From Dryomyza anilis (lineage: Eukaryota; Arthropoda; Insecta; Diptera; Dryomyzidae), in assembly GCA_951804985.1 (NCBI GenBank), contig OX638130.1:34714202-34778201 (forward strand): 64,000 bases of DNA, given 5' to 3'. Positions 55,100-64,000 of this stretch are shown piece by piece. The position numbers and the translations under genes were made by a program. Numbering within the stretch: position 1 is the first letter of the stretch; each line of letters begins with the position of its first letter. Under the pieces are notes generated by a model. It had not been told where the DNA came from, did no database searches, and saw nothing but the letters and a program-made list of their open reading frames with translations.

Positions 55100-55540
55100 T
55101 ATTTATTACAGGGATTAAAACCTTTTTTGAATATCGGTTCAGGTTCGGGTTCCAAGATTTTTAAAATTGTGGTTCCGATTCCGGTTTCAACCAACAAATT
55201 AAATGAGTTTTGATTCCGGTTCCATACATTTTTAATAACGGTTCCGATTCCGGTTCTTTGCGTTCCCTGACAGGGACTATAATATCTATTCCGGCTCTGG
55301 TTCCGATATTTTTAAAATAGCGGTACCGATTCCAACCAGAAAAAATATACATGTTCCGATTGCAGTTCCGGTTCAACACATTTTTAATAACGATTCTGGT
55401 TCCAAAAATCTAAATGGTTCCGCTATTATTTTCGCTTGCTTTTTCATGTTTTTACGTGTTTTTTCGTGCTTCGTCGTGTTTTTCCGTGTTTTGTCGTGTT
55501 TTGTCTTGTTTTTCCATGTTTCTTCGTGTCACCTATCGGC
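55100..55540. repeat. Two short minisatellites inside hAT element C
   Basis: 55110-55425 is a degenerate array of GGTTCCGATTCC-type units. 55430-55530 is an array of TTTTTCGTGTT-type 10- to 12-bp units matching the subterminal motif on the other side of the element. Confidence 0.8.
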
Positions 55541-55599
55541 GTGCCCGTGCGTGACCGTGCCATCAAAAACAGGCACGCGCCCATCTCTAGTCTGTATGA

Positions 55600-55930
55600 T
55601 ATGAGATATTTCATATAAGTGGTGTGTTCACAGATCATAATAGACCGATCATGACCATTTTCAATACTAGATATCATGGGTATAAAAGTAATCTAATTTC
55701 TAAGTTTCCATGAGCTAACTTTTTTAGTTTTCGGGCAATCGTGATTGGAATCGTGATACATACAGAATACAGATGACAGACGGACAAAAAGATAAACCTA
55801 CAAACGGAAAGACAAGCGAACAGGCGGACCGACGGACGGACATCGCTTAGTCGATTCACACTGATCAAGAAAATATACACATTTCCTCACCGGACACGAC
55901 TCCTTCTGGGTGTAGCAAACGGATGACCTA
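55600..55930 (-). repeat. Degenerate mini-me-like repeat
   Basis: Minus-strand remnant: TGTGTTCACAGATCATAATAG, GACGGACATCGCTTAGTCGA, CTGATCAAGAAAATATACAC and CTCCTTCTGGGTGTAGCAAA correspond to the standard blocks with many substitutions. Confidence 0.75.
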
Positions 55931-56139
55931 ACTGAAAATACACTTTTTTTTATAAAATTACAAACTTTGACATTGAGACGTGACATTTTTTGAAATAAAT
56001 TATATAACATCAAAACTAATAGGTAGGTTTCATTGTTTTTTTTTTTACGAAATTAGAAATTATCAAGGTACAGTTATGCAATATAACATTTATTATATTG
56101 TTTCTCAACAAAAATTTTTATTTTGGAGAATTTTTGAGA

Positions 56140-56560
56140 TATTTTGACATCTGATTTCTCAAAATACGGATCCGATATCAGATTTTTTTTTTATTTTTTA
56201 CAACATTGATTAGAAATAAGTTAGTATGATTGGAGGATATCGCGTGTTGTCCTTGGAATAAATATACAAAGAAATACACAAATGTGTGAAATTAGAATAA
56301 AAATGGGAGTTTTTGCCTTTATATTTCTCAAAATCCGTAGCCAATATCGGAATGATTTCTTTTTTGTTTTTCACCCTATTGATAGTGTTTAGAAATAAGT
56401 AATTATGAATGAAGGATATCGCTTGCAGTCGCTGGAATAAATTAACAAACAAATGCAAAAATATGTAAAATTTTATTAAAATTGGAGTATTTGCCATGTT
56501 ATCCGAAATCGATATCGGGATATTATTTTTGTTTTTGACCACATTATCAAAAAAGGTTTA
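56140..56560. repeat. Tandem repeat of about 180 bp (2.3 units)
   Basis: Blocks such as AGAAATAAGTTAGTATGATT with GGAGGATATCGCG at 56211-56245 recur diverged at 56390-56422. TTTCTCAAAATACGGATCCG at 56154 recurs at 56326. Satellite-like unit length but only two and a fraction copies. Confidence 0.65.
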
Positions 56561-56639
56561 AAGTTTAACTGATATCAAATTATTACTTATTTGGACATTA
56601 CTACCCATGATGGGTTTCGGCCGCAGCAATGATGCTTTG

Positions 56640-58262
56640 ACAGTTGTTTCTGCGTTGTCTCACACTTGGTCGATCCACCGGACGCCCTTACTACGTTGAC
56701 AACCACTGGGTACTGAATTGATCACTTGCTGGATCTTAATGCGTCTGATGTCGGTGTACAGCTCATACAGCTCGTCGTTCCATCTGATTCTGTACACGTT
56801 TTCAACGCATTTAGGGCCATATATTTTTCGAAGAATCTTTCTCTCGGACGCTCCTAAAGCTCGCTCATCGGTATTGACAAGCGTCCAATCCTCAGCACCA
56901 TAGAGGAGGACTGGCATAGTGACCGAATTATAGAGCGTAATTTTTGTCCGTCGAGAGAGGGCTCTGCTCCTCAATTGCTTACTGAGCCCGGCAATCTCCA
57001 GACTGATGTTGTTTTCTTTGTTAATGCTGGTACCTAGGTAGGCGAAGTCCGTCACAACTTCGAAGTTGTGGTTGTCAATACTGACGTACAGTCCAAGACG
57101 CCGGGGCTTTTTTTTTGACACCAGATACTTTGTAATCGACGAGAAGGTGGTGGGTGTCGATCTGCCTCTCCTTGCTTTTTTTTCCAGGATTTGGAACAAT
57201 GTGAAAATCTGGTCTATGGTGGACTTGCCAGGTCTTAAGCCGCACTGATAAGTCTGTTAACGATAGGCTTCAGTCATTCACATAATACGCTCGTTAGAAC
57301 CTTATACGCGATATTAAGGAGACATATCCCACGGTAGTTGGCGCGTATCGTGGGATCACCCTTCTTAAGGATTGGGCAGAGTATTCTGAGATTTCATTCG
57401 CTGGGCATGCTTTCTTTTGACCATATTCTGCTGATGAGCTGGTGCATGCACGTCAGGCGGCTGTATGTCAACGCCGTCGTCAGCAACTGGGGTTGTCAAG
57501 CTGTTTTCTCTATTGGCGGAGTAGTTGTCATCATCGCCTGCTAGAACATCAGAGAAGTGCTCTCTCCATAATCTCAGTGTACCCTGGAAATCTGTTACTA
57601 GATTCCTGTCATCGTCCCGACAGGAAGAGGGTCCGAACTTTAAGCCTCCGGTCAGGCGTCTTGTCTTCTGTAAGAATTTTCGAGCCTCGTTCCTGTCGAC
57701 ATGCATCTCAATATCTTCACACAATATCTTCACACTGAAAAGATGTCTCTCCCCATTTCTCTTCTCTCTGTAACTACCGACTGCAGGGTGGCTCTATATG
57801 CAGCGTCTTTCTCTCTGTTCCGTAGTGGGCGTTTGATTCCAAGCACCTCTTCGGCAGCCGTACGCATTGAGCGGGAGACGTGTGTCCACTGCGCACATAT
57901 ATCATCGAGAGGAGAGTGCCTTGGGCAGGCAGGTGTGAGAATCGAGCGGCATAGGCTTGTTCGGTCTGTTGTGTGCGCAGCTTACTGACGACTTTGCGTT
58001 TCGTGCGTTTTTCGCGGCGCATAAGCGTGTGCGAACCTTGGCTGCCACAAGGAAGTGATCCGAGTCGATGTTGGCATTTCGGATCGAGCATACGTCCATC
58101 ACACTAGAAGTGTGCCTTCCCTCGATCACAACATGATCAATTTGGTTGCGCGTTTTCTGATCGGATAACCGCCACGTGGCCTAGTGGATATTGAGATGCT
58201 TGAATCTAGTACTACTAATTACCATGTTTTTTGCTGCGGCAAAGTCGATCAGTCCCCACGGG
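56640..58262 (-). pseudogene. RTE-type retrotransposon remnant (RT core deleted)
   Basis: Minus reading from 58262: IDFAAAKNMVISSTRFKHLN, QKTRNQIDHVVIEGRHTSSV and NIDSDHFLVAAKVRTRL (endonuclease). Then the linker (57365-57733: DRNEARKFLQKTRRLTGGLK) and an RT part. From the GFRPGKS-like region it jumps to FAYLGTSINKENNISLEI and LLYGAEDWTLVNTDERALGA, so about 150 residues including YADD are absent. It is a diverged cousin of the 38.7-kb RTE, in opposite orientation. It joins the R1-type remnant at 58262. Confidence 0.85.
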
Positions 58263-59317
58263 TTATCTTGAAGGTCATTACAAATTTCAACGAAACATCT
58301 CCTCTTTCTTCTGCGTATCGCTAACTTTAGAGATTTCCTCTTATATTTAAAGGTTTGGTGATGACAATCGTTTTTCCGGTCTACCTCTCGTTCTCGTATA
58401 TTGTCGCCTGACTCGTACCTCGTACACAATCTGAACGCAGTTCAGCTATCTCCCTATTCCACCAATAGACTGGTTGCTTGCTTGCTTTGTGCTTCCTTCT
58501 CACCATGGACGCTTCACATGCACGGGAAATTTCGTTAACGAATTGTTTCGCCATTGTTTCGGGTGGGGTAAGATTCATATCTTCCATTGCAGTTTGGAAT
58601 ACAGCTTTATTAAGGGTGTTGACCTTCCAGCCAACTAGTTTTGATGTGCTCATATTGACTAGTACGGATGGTTGCTCAATTGCTAGATATATAATTATAA
58701 AACAGTGATCACTGTGTTTGTATTGATCAGACAAGCTCCAGTTAACTCGTCCTGCAATGCTGCTACTGATGAAGGTTATGACAATAATTGATCCCCTTTC
58801 ATCCCTACTGAAAGTTTGCTCATTTTCTGTGTACCGAAAATGCTTCAAGTAGTATCCGTCCTCTTTCATTTGTACGAGGACAACCCCAATCGGTAGCCCA
58901 TGCGTTAAAATCACCTGCAATTAATACAGGGTTTCTATCAATCGCATCTGTGACTATGTTGTCGACAATGGTTTCGAATTCTCCTATAGTGTATCTCGGT
59001 GGGATATAACAGCTATGAAGGTGAATTCATGAAACTGTGGCTCGGGTAAATCCACAATGTACTGTGGTTGGATTCTGCAGCATTAAATTGTTGACTGACC
59101 AACTTGCTGAAGCAGTTGAACAGTCAGATACCCAGCTTGGAGAATCAACGTTGCGATATTGCTCACTAAGGATTGCGATGTCGACACTTATGACACGGAC
59201 GCTCTGTTTTAGCAGCTCTTGAGCGGCCTGACAATGGTTAAGGTTAAATTGGAGGATTCTCATTTTACAGCTCTTAGTAAACGGTGCGCTTTCAGGTAGT
59301 ATGAACAAACTGTGCAT
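58262..59317 (-). pseudogene. R1-type endonuclease and linker remnant
   Basis: From 59317: MRILQFNLNHCQAAQELLKQ, VDIAILSEQYRNVDSPSWVS, the R1-type endonuclease N-terminus. 58381-58920 holds RGSIIVITFISSSIAGRVNW, QYKHSDHCFIIIYLA (SDH) and KQPVYWWNREIAELRSDCVR. It ends with the R1-type LKLAIRRRKRRCFVEICNDL before joining RTE sequence at NPWG-LIDF. Frames are broken around 58930-59030. Confidence 0.8.
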
Positions 59318-59529
59318 CCTGTTATATGTTCGCTATTGGTGTTAATAGCTACACTACTACAAAGCATACACACTTTCGAGCACTATTTCGTGTGTCAATG
59401 CCCTGACTTGTGCCGTTGAGCCAAGAGCTTCTTCAATGTTGTGTCAAATTCAATTGTATTCTGGTAGGCTGATTTTTTAAGTTGAAGAAGCAATTCGCCC
59501 TTTGCAGTTTTCCTTATATTATTTACACT

Positions 59530-59868
59530 TTAGCTAAGAATATCTAGTTTAGGATCACTTTTAACTTTCTTCAAAATGTCAGCATAAGAGGTGTCCCCAC
59601 ACGTCTGTATAATAAGAGCATCTGGCCTGACCGATTTCATTCTGCTCTTTGTATTTGGTTTCTTTTTGTTTTTAGCTTTTGGACGAACCTTAACCCAGTC
59701 AGAATTGGCGCTAACTGTCTCCGATGGTTTGGATATTGCACCGCTCGGCGTGCAAGCTTCTACATCATTACCAGTTTGTTTTGGTATGGTGTCCTTTAAC
59801 TTCTTTAGTTTGTTCTTGCGCTGTCTCTCTTCCGTTTTGGAACTGTCGCTTGCGGTAGTTTCGGCCAT
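59530..59868 (-). pseudogene. R1-type ORF1 (Gag-like) N-terminal fragment
   Basis: A 112-residue frame: Lys-rich N-terminus, then RPDALIIQTCGDTSYADILK and KVKSDPKLDILS, the signature at the start of the R1-type Gag core. The frame stops at 59530. The zinc-knuckle region expected between here and the endonuclease at 59317 is mostly missing. Confidence 0.75.
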
Positions 59869-60430
59869 ACTACTTCCTCTGTTTGAGTGCGTGTGCTATC
59901 CAGCTCACATTCCACGGATTCACTTTTGCCCTTATCAAAAGCATTCAAAAGTTCCTCTAGAATGGGTCTATTTCACCCTCTCCGATAAGTTCTTTATTTT
60001 CGTTGTTATTGTCCATTCAGTTTGTCCAAACTCTGAGCCGCTATCTCCATTCGGTGTGTAGTCGCGTTATGATCCCATGGTTATCTTTGCATGCAGGGAG
60101 GCCATGCGATGGGTTGACATGTGATCCTCATAGAATCACATGCCAGTGCCAGATCATCGTTAGTTGGGAACTTCAACCGGAGGAGGCGGTTGTGGTATTA
60201 GCCTGAAATCCATTTCCGAGGAGTTTCACCTCCTCGTTCTGAAGTTTCAGAATACCACAGACCGTCGGTCCAGGGTACGTCTACTTCATATCTTTTTTCA
60301 GAAATGCCATAATGAAGACCGTTCTGGACTTGATCTTCATGCCATACGGCGGAGGTTTGGTTGGATACATTCCAAGCGGTATACACTCGACCTGTCACAG
60401 AACTTCATCGAGCTCTTAGGAGGTGCAGAC
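59869..60430 (-). other. Probable 5' UTR of the R1-type element
   Basis: GC-richer than the surroundings and without a convincing frame, directly upstream of the R1-type ORF1 on the minus strand. Contains a palindrome (GAGGAGTTTCACCTCCTCG region at 60218-60238). Assigned by position only. Confidence 0.4.
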
Positions 60431-60660
60431 ACTCATATTATTTTATTGTAGCGTCACTTAATAGCCGCAAACACGCACAGAAAAAGTGGTATGCGCCTGA
60501 AACGCACAATATCTCTAGGCTCAAACACGCACATTATTTTAGCTCCACTCAATAGGCGCAAACACGCACAAAGAAAGTGGTATGCGTCCGAAAAGCACAA
60601 TAGCTCTAGGCGCAAACACGCACATTATTTTACCCCCACTTAAGAGGCTCTCCATCTAGG
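60431..60660. repeat. Tandem repeat of about 105 bp next to the assembly gap
   Basis: Two units, each with GCAAACACGCACA..AAAGTGGTATGCG and a following AGGCKCAAACACGCACATTA block. CAAACACGCACA occurs five times. Confidence 0.8.
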
Positions 60661-60694
60661 GGTACGCGGGGACGCCACTCCCGCTATCCCCTAC

Positions 60695-60894
60695 NNNNNN
60701 NNNNNNNNNNNNNNNNNNNNNNNNNNNNNNNNNNNNNNNNNNNNNNNNNNNNNNNNNNNNNNNNNNNNNNNNNNNNNNNNNNNNNNNNNNNNNNNNNNNN
60801 NNNNNNNNNNNNNNNNNNNNNNNNNNNNNNNNNNNNNNNNNNNNNNNNNNNNNNNNNNNNNNNNNNNNNNNNNNNNNNNNNNNNNNNNNNNNNN
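60695..60894. other. Assembly gap (200 N)
   Basis: Exactly 200 consecutive N, a conventional placeholder, so the true distance is unknown. The left flank is a tandem repeat and the right flank a SINE fragment. Confidence 1.
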
Positions 60895-60938
60895 GGTGAG
60901 AGCTTTTCATAGGCAATGTTTTACTCTCGTAGGTTTTA
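60895..60938 (-). repeat. SINE fragment (same family as unit C)
   Basis: GAGAGCTTTTCATAGGCAAT and GTTTTACTCTCGTAGGTTT are the inverse of the unit C body around 49695-49735. The remainder lies in the gap. Confidence 0.8.
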
Positions 60939-61076
60939 CATAAAAAGGGACAAAAGTAATTCAATCGTAATAATATAAATTCATTTTTAACATTAAACAA
61001 AAACAATCGCTTGAAGTGATTCCACACCTAATTCTATATAATAATGTTAAAACATTTGATTTCATAATTTTTTAAT

Positions 61077-61085
61077 ATATTTTCA
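61077..61085 (+). promoter_or_regulatory. Candidate splice acceptor before the zinc-finger exon
   Basis: TATATTTTCAG preceded by a T-rich stretch, 70 nt upstream of the start codon. It would make the start codon lie in an internal or second exon with a short 5' UTR piece. Confidence 0.5.
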
Positions 61086-61147
61086 GATATATAAAAAATC
61101 ACACGTTAAATTTGAATCATTTTAAAACTGAAAACGACTATTAGTCA

Positions 61148-61156
61148 ATGGGATAA
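61148..61156 (+). promoter_or_regulatory. Minimal upstream ORF overlapping the main start
   Basis: ATG GGA TAA (Met-Gly-stop). The stop's last A is the A of the main ATG (TAATG). Initiation here would terminate exactly on the main start, an arrangement compatible with reinitiation control. Confidence 0.6.
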
Positions 61157-63715
61157 TGTCACGATTTGCACTACGTAGTCACTCCGAAAACTCTAAATTT
61201 GCAGAGAAAGATATGGACATTACTAAATCTCCAAATGTTCGTTTAAAAAAAGGGCAACAAAAAGGAGCCCACGTTACCACAAACTTCGATAAACACATTC
61301 AAGATACTACAAAGAGGCCATATGAGAATTGTAGCATAAGAAATCCAAATATTTCTACAATTTCAATAATATGTAGACTACCATTGTATAAACTACCTGG
61401 TATAATAGATAAAATAAGAAGTCCTTTTTTAAACCAAATACAATGTAATAAAGTTTACCCTTTAAATGAGAACAGCGATAAGAGAAATCAAACTTTATTA
61501 TACACAAAAACTATGTGTCTATACTGTGATAAAAACTTTTCTTCGCAAAATATGCAAAAAAAACACGTTGAAAAATTTCATATTGTCTCTAAAGAACGCA
61601 GATTTAGCAGTAGAAATTCAAATGCACAGTCACCAGAGTCAAAAGTACAAGTTACCACCCAACAATCACCTGTAAATGCTCCAATTTTTTCCGGATGTAC
61701 CTACTGTAAAAACACTAAGGGACATATATCAGCGCCCATTAATGGTCTAATAGCATTGTTCTTTCATTTAATTGAGACTCATAAAGATAGATATTTTGGA
61801 TGTAAATTGTGTATAATACGGTTTCAAAACAATAATAAATTGACTGAACACATGCAATCAATGCATAATAACGTCTCATTTTCAAGTGAAGACACTTTAA
61901 AATCTATTGATGAATGTTTAAGTAGTCAGCATAATGAAAGGTTACCACAATTGCAGACACATTTCAATAAGACCATCACCAGCCATCGCTCAACATCGTC
62001 TCTATCGCAGGAAACGGAAATATGCAGCATTAATGTTATGAAAAGCACCATGTTTAGTGGTGATGAGCCAATTTTATCTCGTCTCGGTGTTGCACAGAAC
62101 AGATTGCCTAGCAATCGCAAAGGCTTGAGACTACGTAGAGATACTGCTATAAACGACATATTACTGAAATCTGATCAGTCGTGTTCCAAAATTAGAAATA
62201 AAAATGTAAAAACTGATTACACAGATGTTGTGTTTAGGGTTCCAACTAGGACTGATACTGTATCCTGCATTTTTGATGATAATTTCTACGATAATGTAAT
62301 ATCCAATGTTCGAAATAATATTCTATATCATCTCGATGGAAAAATAATAAAAAATTTATCATGCGATCAATTGTCAATTATCAAACAATCAAGTCCTGAA
62401 ATTTGTAATTCTGAAATACATGTATCAACAAACATTGCATCAACAACATTTCCCACACTTTTGACTGCTGAACAATATGGTGCTGATGCAACAACAACAA
62501 AAATGAAACGTTCAATTACAAAACATTCATGGAAGTGGAAATGGGATAGTTTTAAAAAATTTAAACTAGTTAGTGAAGGCGGAAAAATTATAAAAAAGAT
62601 TAAACAACCCATTGTTAGTATGAGAGATTTATCAAAGTTGGATATGTGGACTCAATTAACAATGCGTCAAAAAAATGAATTTAGAATTAAATCATTTGAG
62701 ACGTCATTATGCAAAACTATTAGTTCATTGTATATAGAAGAAAAACAGCGTCTTAATAATGAACTTAACAATATACTGGACACACGTCTTCTTCCACATA
62801 TAATACAGGAACAAAGTGAACAATCAATCATTAAATTTGAATACAATGAAATCGATGTGCTCCTTGATGGCGATTGCACAAACAAATACAGTGAAGTATC
62901 ACATATCGACGTCCAGTTTTTCGAATTTCTAAACTTATTACCTTCTAATGCTAATAGAAATATAAAACACAAAATTGTATTAAGTGGAGAATGGGCACGA
63001 CCTCGTTGTTATTTGTGTATTGGTTGCGGATCAAATTTTGAAAAACTGAAATCATTAGAAGAGCATAGGATGTTTCGCCATTCGCATGTATATTCTACTC
63101 ATTATGAGATTGTTGGCAGACAGTTAATGGCTAACAATTTATTGCGCAATTTTTTTATTCCAAAAAAAGCTCTTATCCGATATGAGCGCAATAAATTTAT
63201 ATTACAAAAAGAAATTTCGAATACAAATAAACGTCATAATACTCGTCATTTGCACGAAGAAGAATCTTCCGACAGCACTCAATCCATAACACACAGTTGC
63301 AGTAAAAATAGCATGGATGATGGTGATATTGATACAAAAATAATTATTAACGTAAATGTATCACCTACTCATAGCAACCTATCGTGTACGTCAGTGTCGA
63401 CCCATGTGTCTAAATTTAACAGGGAGACATCGATCAGCTGTACAAAATGCAACAGAAAGTGTAGTGGTGTTCTAGATCTTTACCGGCATATGTTGGATTG
63501 TTCTGGTGATTATGTTTGGAATATGGTAAAAAAACGGAAATATCGATATTACTGTGGATCCAAGAAAAGAAGACATTTCAATAAGTTTTCTAATGCAAAC
63601 GAATTGAAGAAGAGAAAACAAAAAACAGTTAAAGAGAATACTACTTTTTCAGATAATCTGAATGACGTTAAAACTTTGAAAACTAAAACACCTCCCAGAC
63701 AACGTCCTAGTGATG
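61156..63715 (+). CDS. Multi-zinc-finger protein, large coding exon (gene continues beyond)
   Basis: 853 codons plus one base. C2H2 fingers: C121-C124-H137-H142; an atypical C181-C184-H204-H209 with a 19-residue loop; C216-C219-H232-H237; C621-C624-H637-H642. A final C2HC finger is C762-C765-H778-C782 within LDLYRHMLDC. Residues 456-510 form a Trp- and Lys-rich block (HSWKWKWDSFKKFKLVSEGG, LSKLDMWTQLTMRQKNEF) that looks conserved. The C-terminus is basic (KKRKYRYYCGSKKRRHF), a likely nuclear signal. It is probably a nuclear nucleic-acid-binding protein. I do not recognise the orthologue. Stop-free over 2.5 kb amid decayed repeats, so likely functional. Confidence 0.85.
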
Positions 63716-63721
63716 GTAAGA
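63716..63721 (+). promoter_or_regulatory. Splice donor GTAAGA
   Basis: Consensus donor after GATG. Beyond it the open frame runs 39 more codons to 63834, turning hydrophobic (INMLILLIWTMWVGIII), unlike the exon, so the read-through tail is probably intron. Confidence 0.75.
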
Positions 63722-63864
63722 ATATACATTGTTGGTTAGGGTTTATTAGTTACAAAGTTGATTTGTTACAAAATCGATATATTAATATGCTTATTTTACT
63801 AATTTGGACAATGTGGGTGGGTATAATAATATGAACAAAAATGTAGAATATTTGAAATATTTCG

Positions 63865-63971
63865 CTATTCTGGTTTAATGAGAAGTATAAAATGAGAATA
63901 AAAATGAGATAAACATTTTTTTTTCATATTAGTTTGATTCTCATTTTATACTTCTCATCAATCGAGAATAG
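63865..63971. mobile_element. 107-bp MITE in the putative intron
   Basis: Inverted arms CTATTCTGGTTTAATGAGAA and the inverse of CTATTCTCGATTGATGAGAA, continuing through GTATAAAATGAGAAT. The arms make up most of the element. No clear target duplication. Confidence 0.75.
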
Positions 63972-64000
63972 AGCCCCAGGTCTCGAAAACGAAATTCTAT

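Larger units (their letters stand above)
54152..55589. mobile_element. Non-autonomous hAT element C (same ends as element A)
   Basis: Exact GTCTGTAT at 54144-54151 and 55590-55597. Termini TAGAGATGGGCGCGTG and the inverse CACGCGCCCATCTCTA, the same outer 11 bp as the 32326 element. Subterminal motifs here are GTGCGTG, GTCGTGC and TTTTCGTGTT rather than GTGAGTG. Contains a nested MITE and a minisatellite. No transposase. Confidence 0.9.

Noticed and set aside
63716..63834. Hydrophobic C-terminus of the zinc-finger protein (possible membrane tail)
   Set aside because: Follows a consensus GTAAGA donor and an abrupt composition change, so it is more likely intron read-through.

Overview
This window is repeat-dense, AT-rich nuclear DNA from an insect, most likely a brachyceran fly. 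The grounds are dispersed repeats organised as (TA)n, a conserved core and (GTCY)n, as in the dipteran mini-me elements; LOA-, jockey-, R1- and RTE-type non-LTR retrotransposons with fly-like proteins; and a C2H2 zinc-finger gene with metazoan splice signals. I cannot name the genus. A 200-base N run marks an assembly gap. I see no rRNA, stand-alone tRNA, CRISPR or bacterial features.

Layout. 1.0-8.0 kb is a decayed minus-strand Ty3/gypsy-like LTR retrotransposon. It has a tRNA-Lys-type primer site, a gag/pol with its reverse-transcriptase core deleted, and an unusual first ORF encoding a RING-H2 finger with an AT-hook-like tail. 8.7-9.3 kb holds a hAT transposase remnant and a small inverted-repeat element. 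10.3-14.6 kb is a composite: a TIR element ('R') carrying a fragment resembling a MICOS (APOO/MIC26-27) exon, split by a 2.08-kb TAA-flanked element that carries a fragment of another coding sequence and part of a jockey endonuclease. 14.6-23.3 kb is a jockey-type retrotransposon interrupted by a roughly 5.2-kb LOA-type element (17.35-22.5 kb).

23.3-37 kb is mostly non-coding: MITEs, foldback repeats, mini-me copies, three non-autonomous hAT-type elements with exact 8-bp target duplications (32.3, 35.1 and 36.5 kb), and a 1.24-kb imperfect palindrome. 37.2-43.1 kb is a minus-strand jockey-type retrotransposon split by a 3.2-kb plus-strand RTE element with an exact 9-bp target duplication. 43-56.6 kb holds more mini-me copies, tRNA-derived SINEs, a second R copy that preserves the empty site of the 11.8-kb insertion, a 1.07-kb GT-rich minisatellite, and another hAT-type element. 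56.6-60.2 kb is a minus-strand RTE remnant fused in frame to an R1-type remnant.

The only gene that looks functional is at the right edge (61.16-63.72 kb): a large coding exon of a multi-zinc-finger protein, preceded by a two-codon upstream ORF whose stop overlaps the main start. It ends at a splice donor, so the gene continues outside the window. Nothing here works as an operon. The relationships are those of nested insertions, several of which can be dated relative to one another from target duplications and paralogous empty sites.
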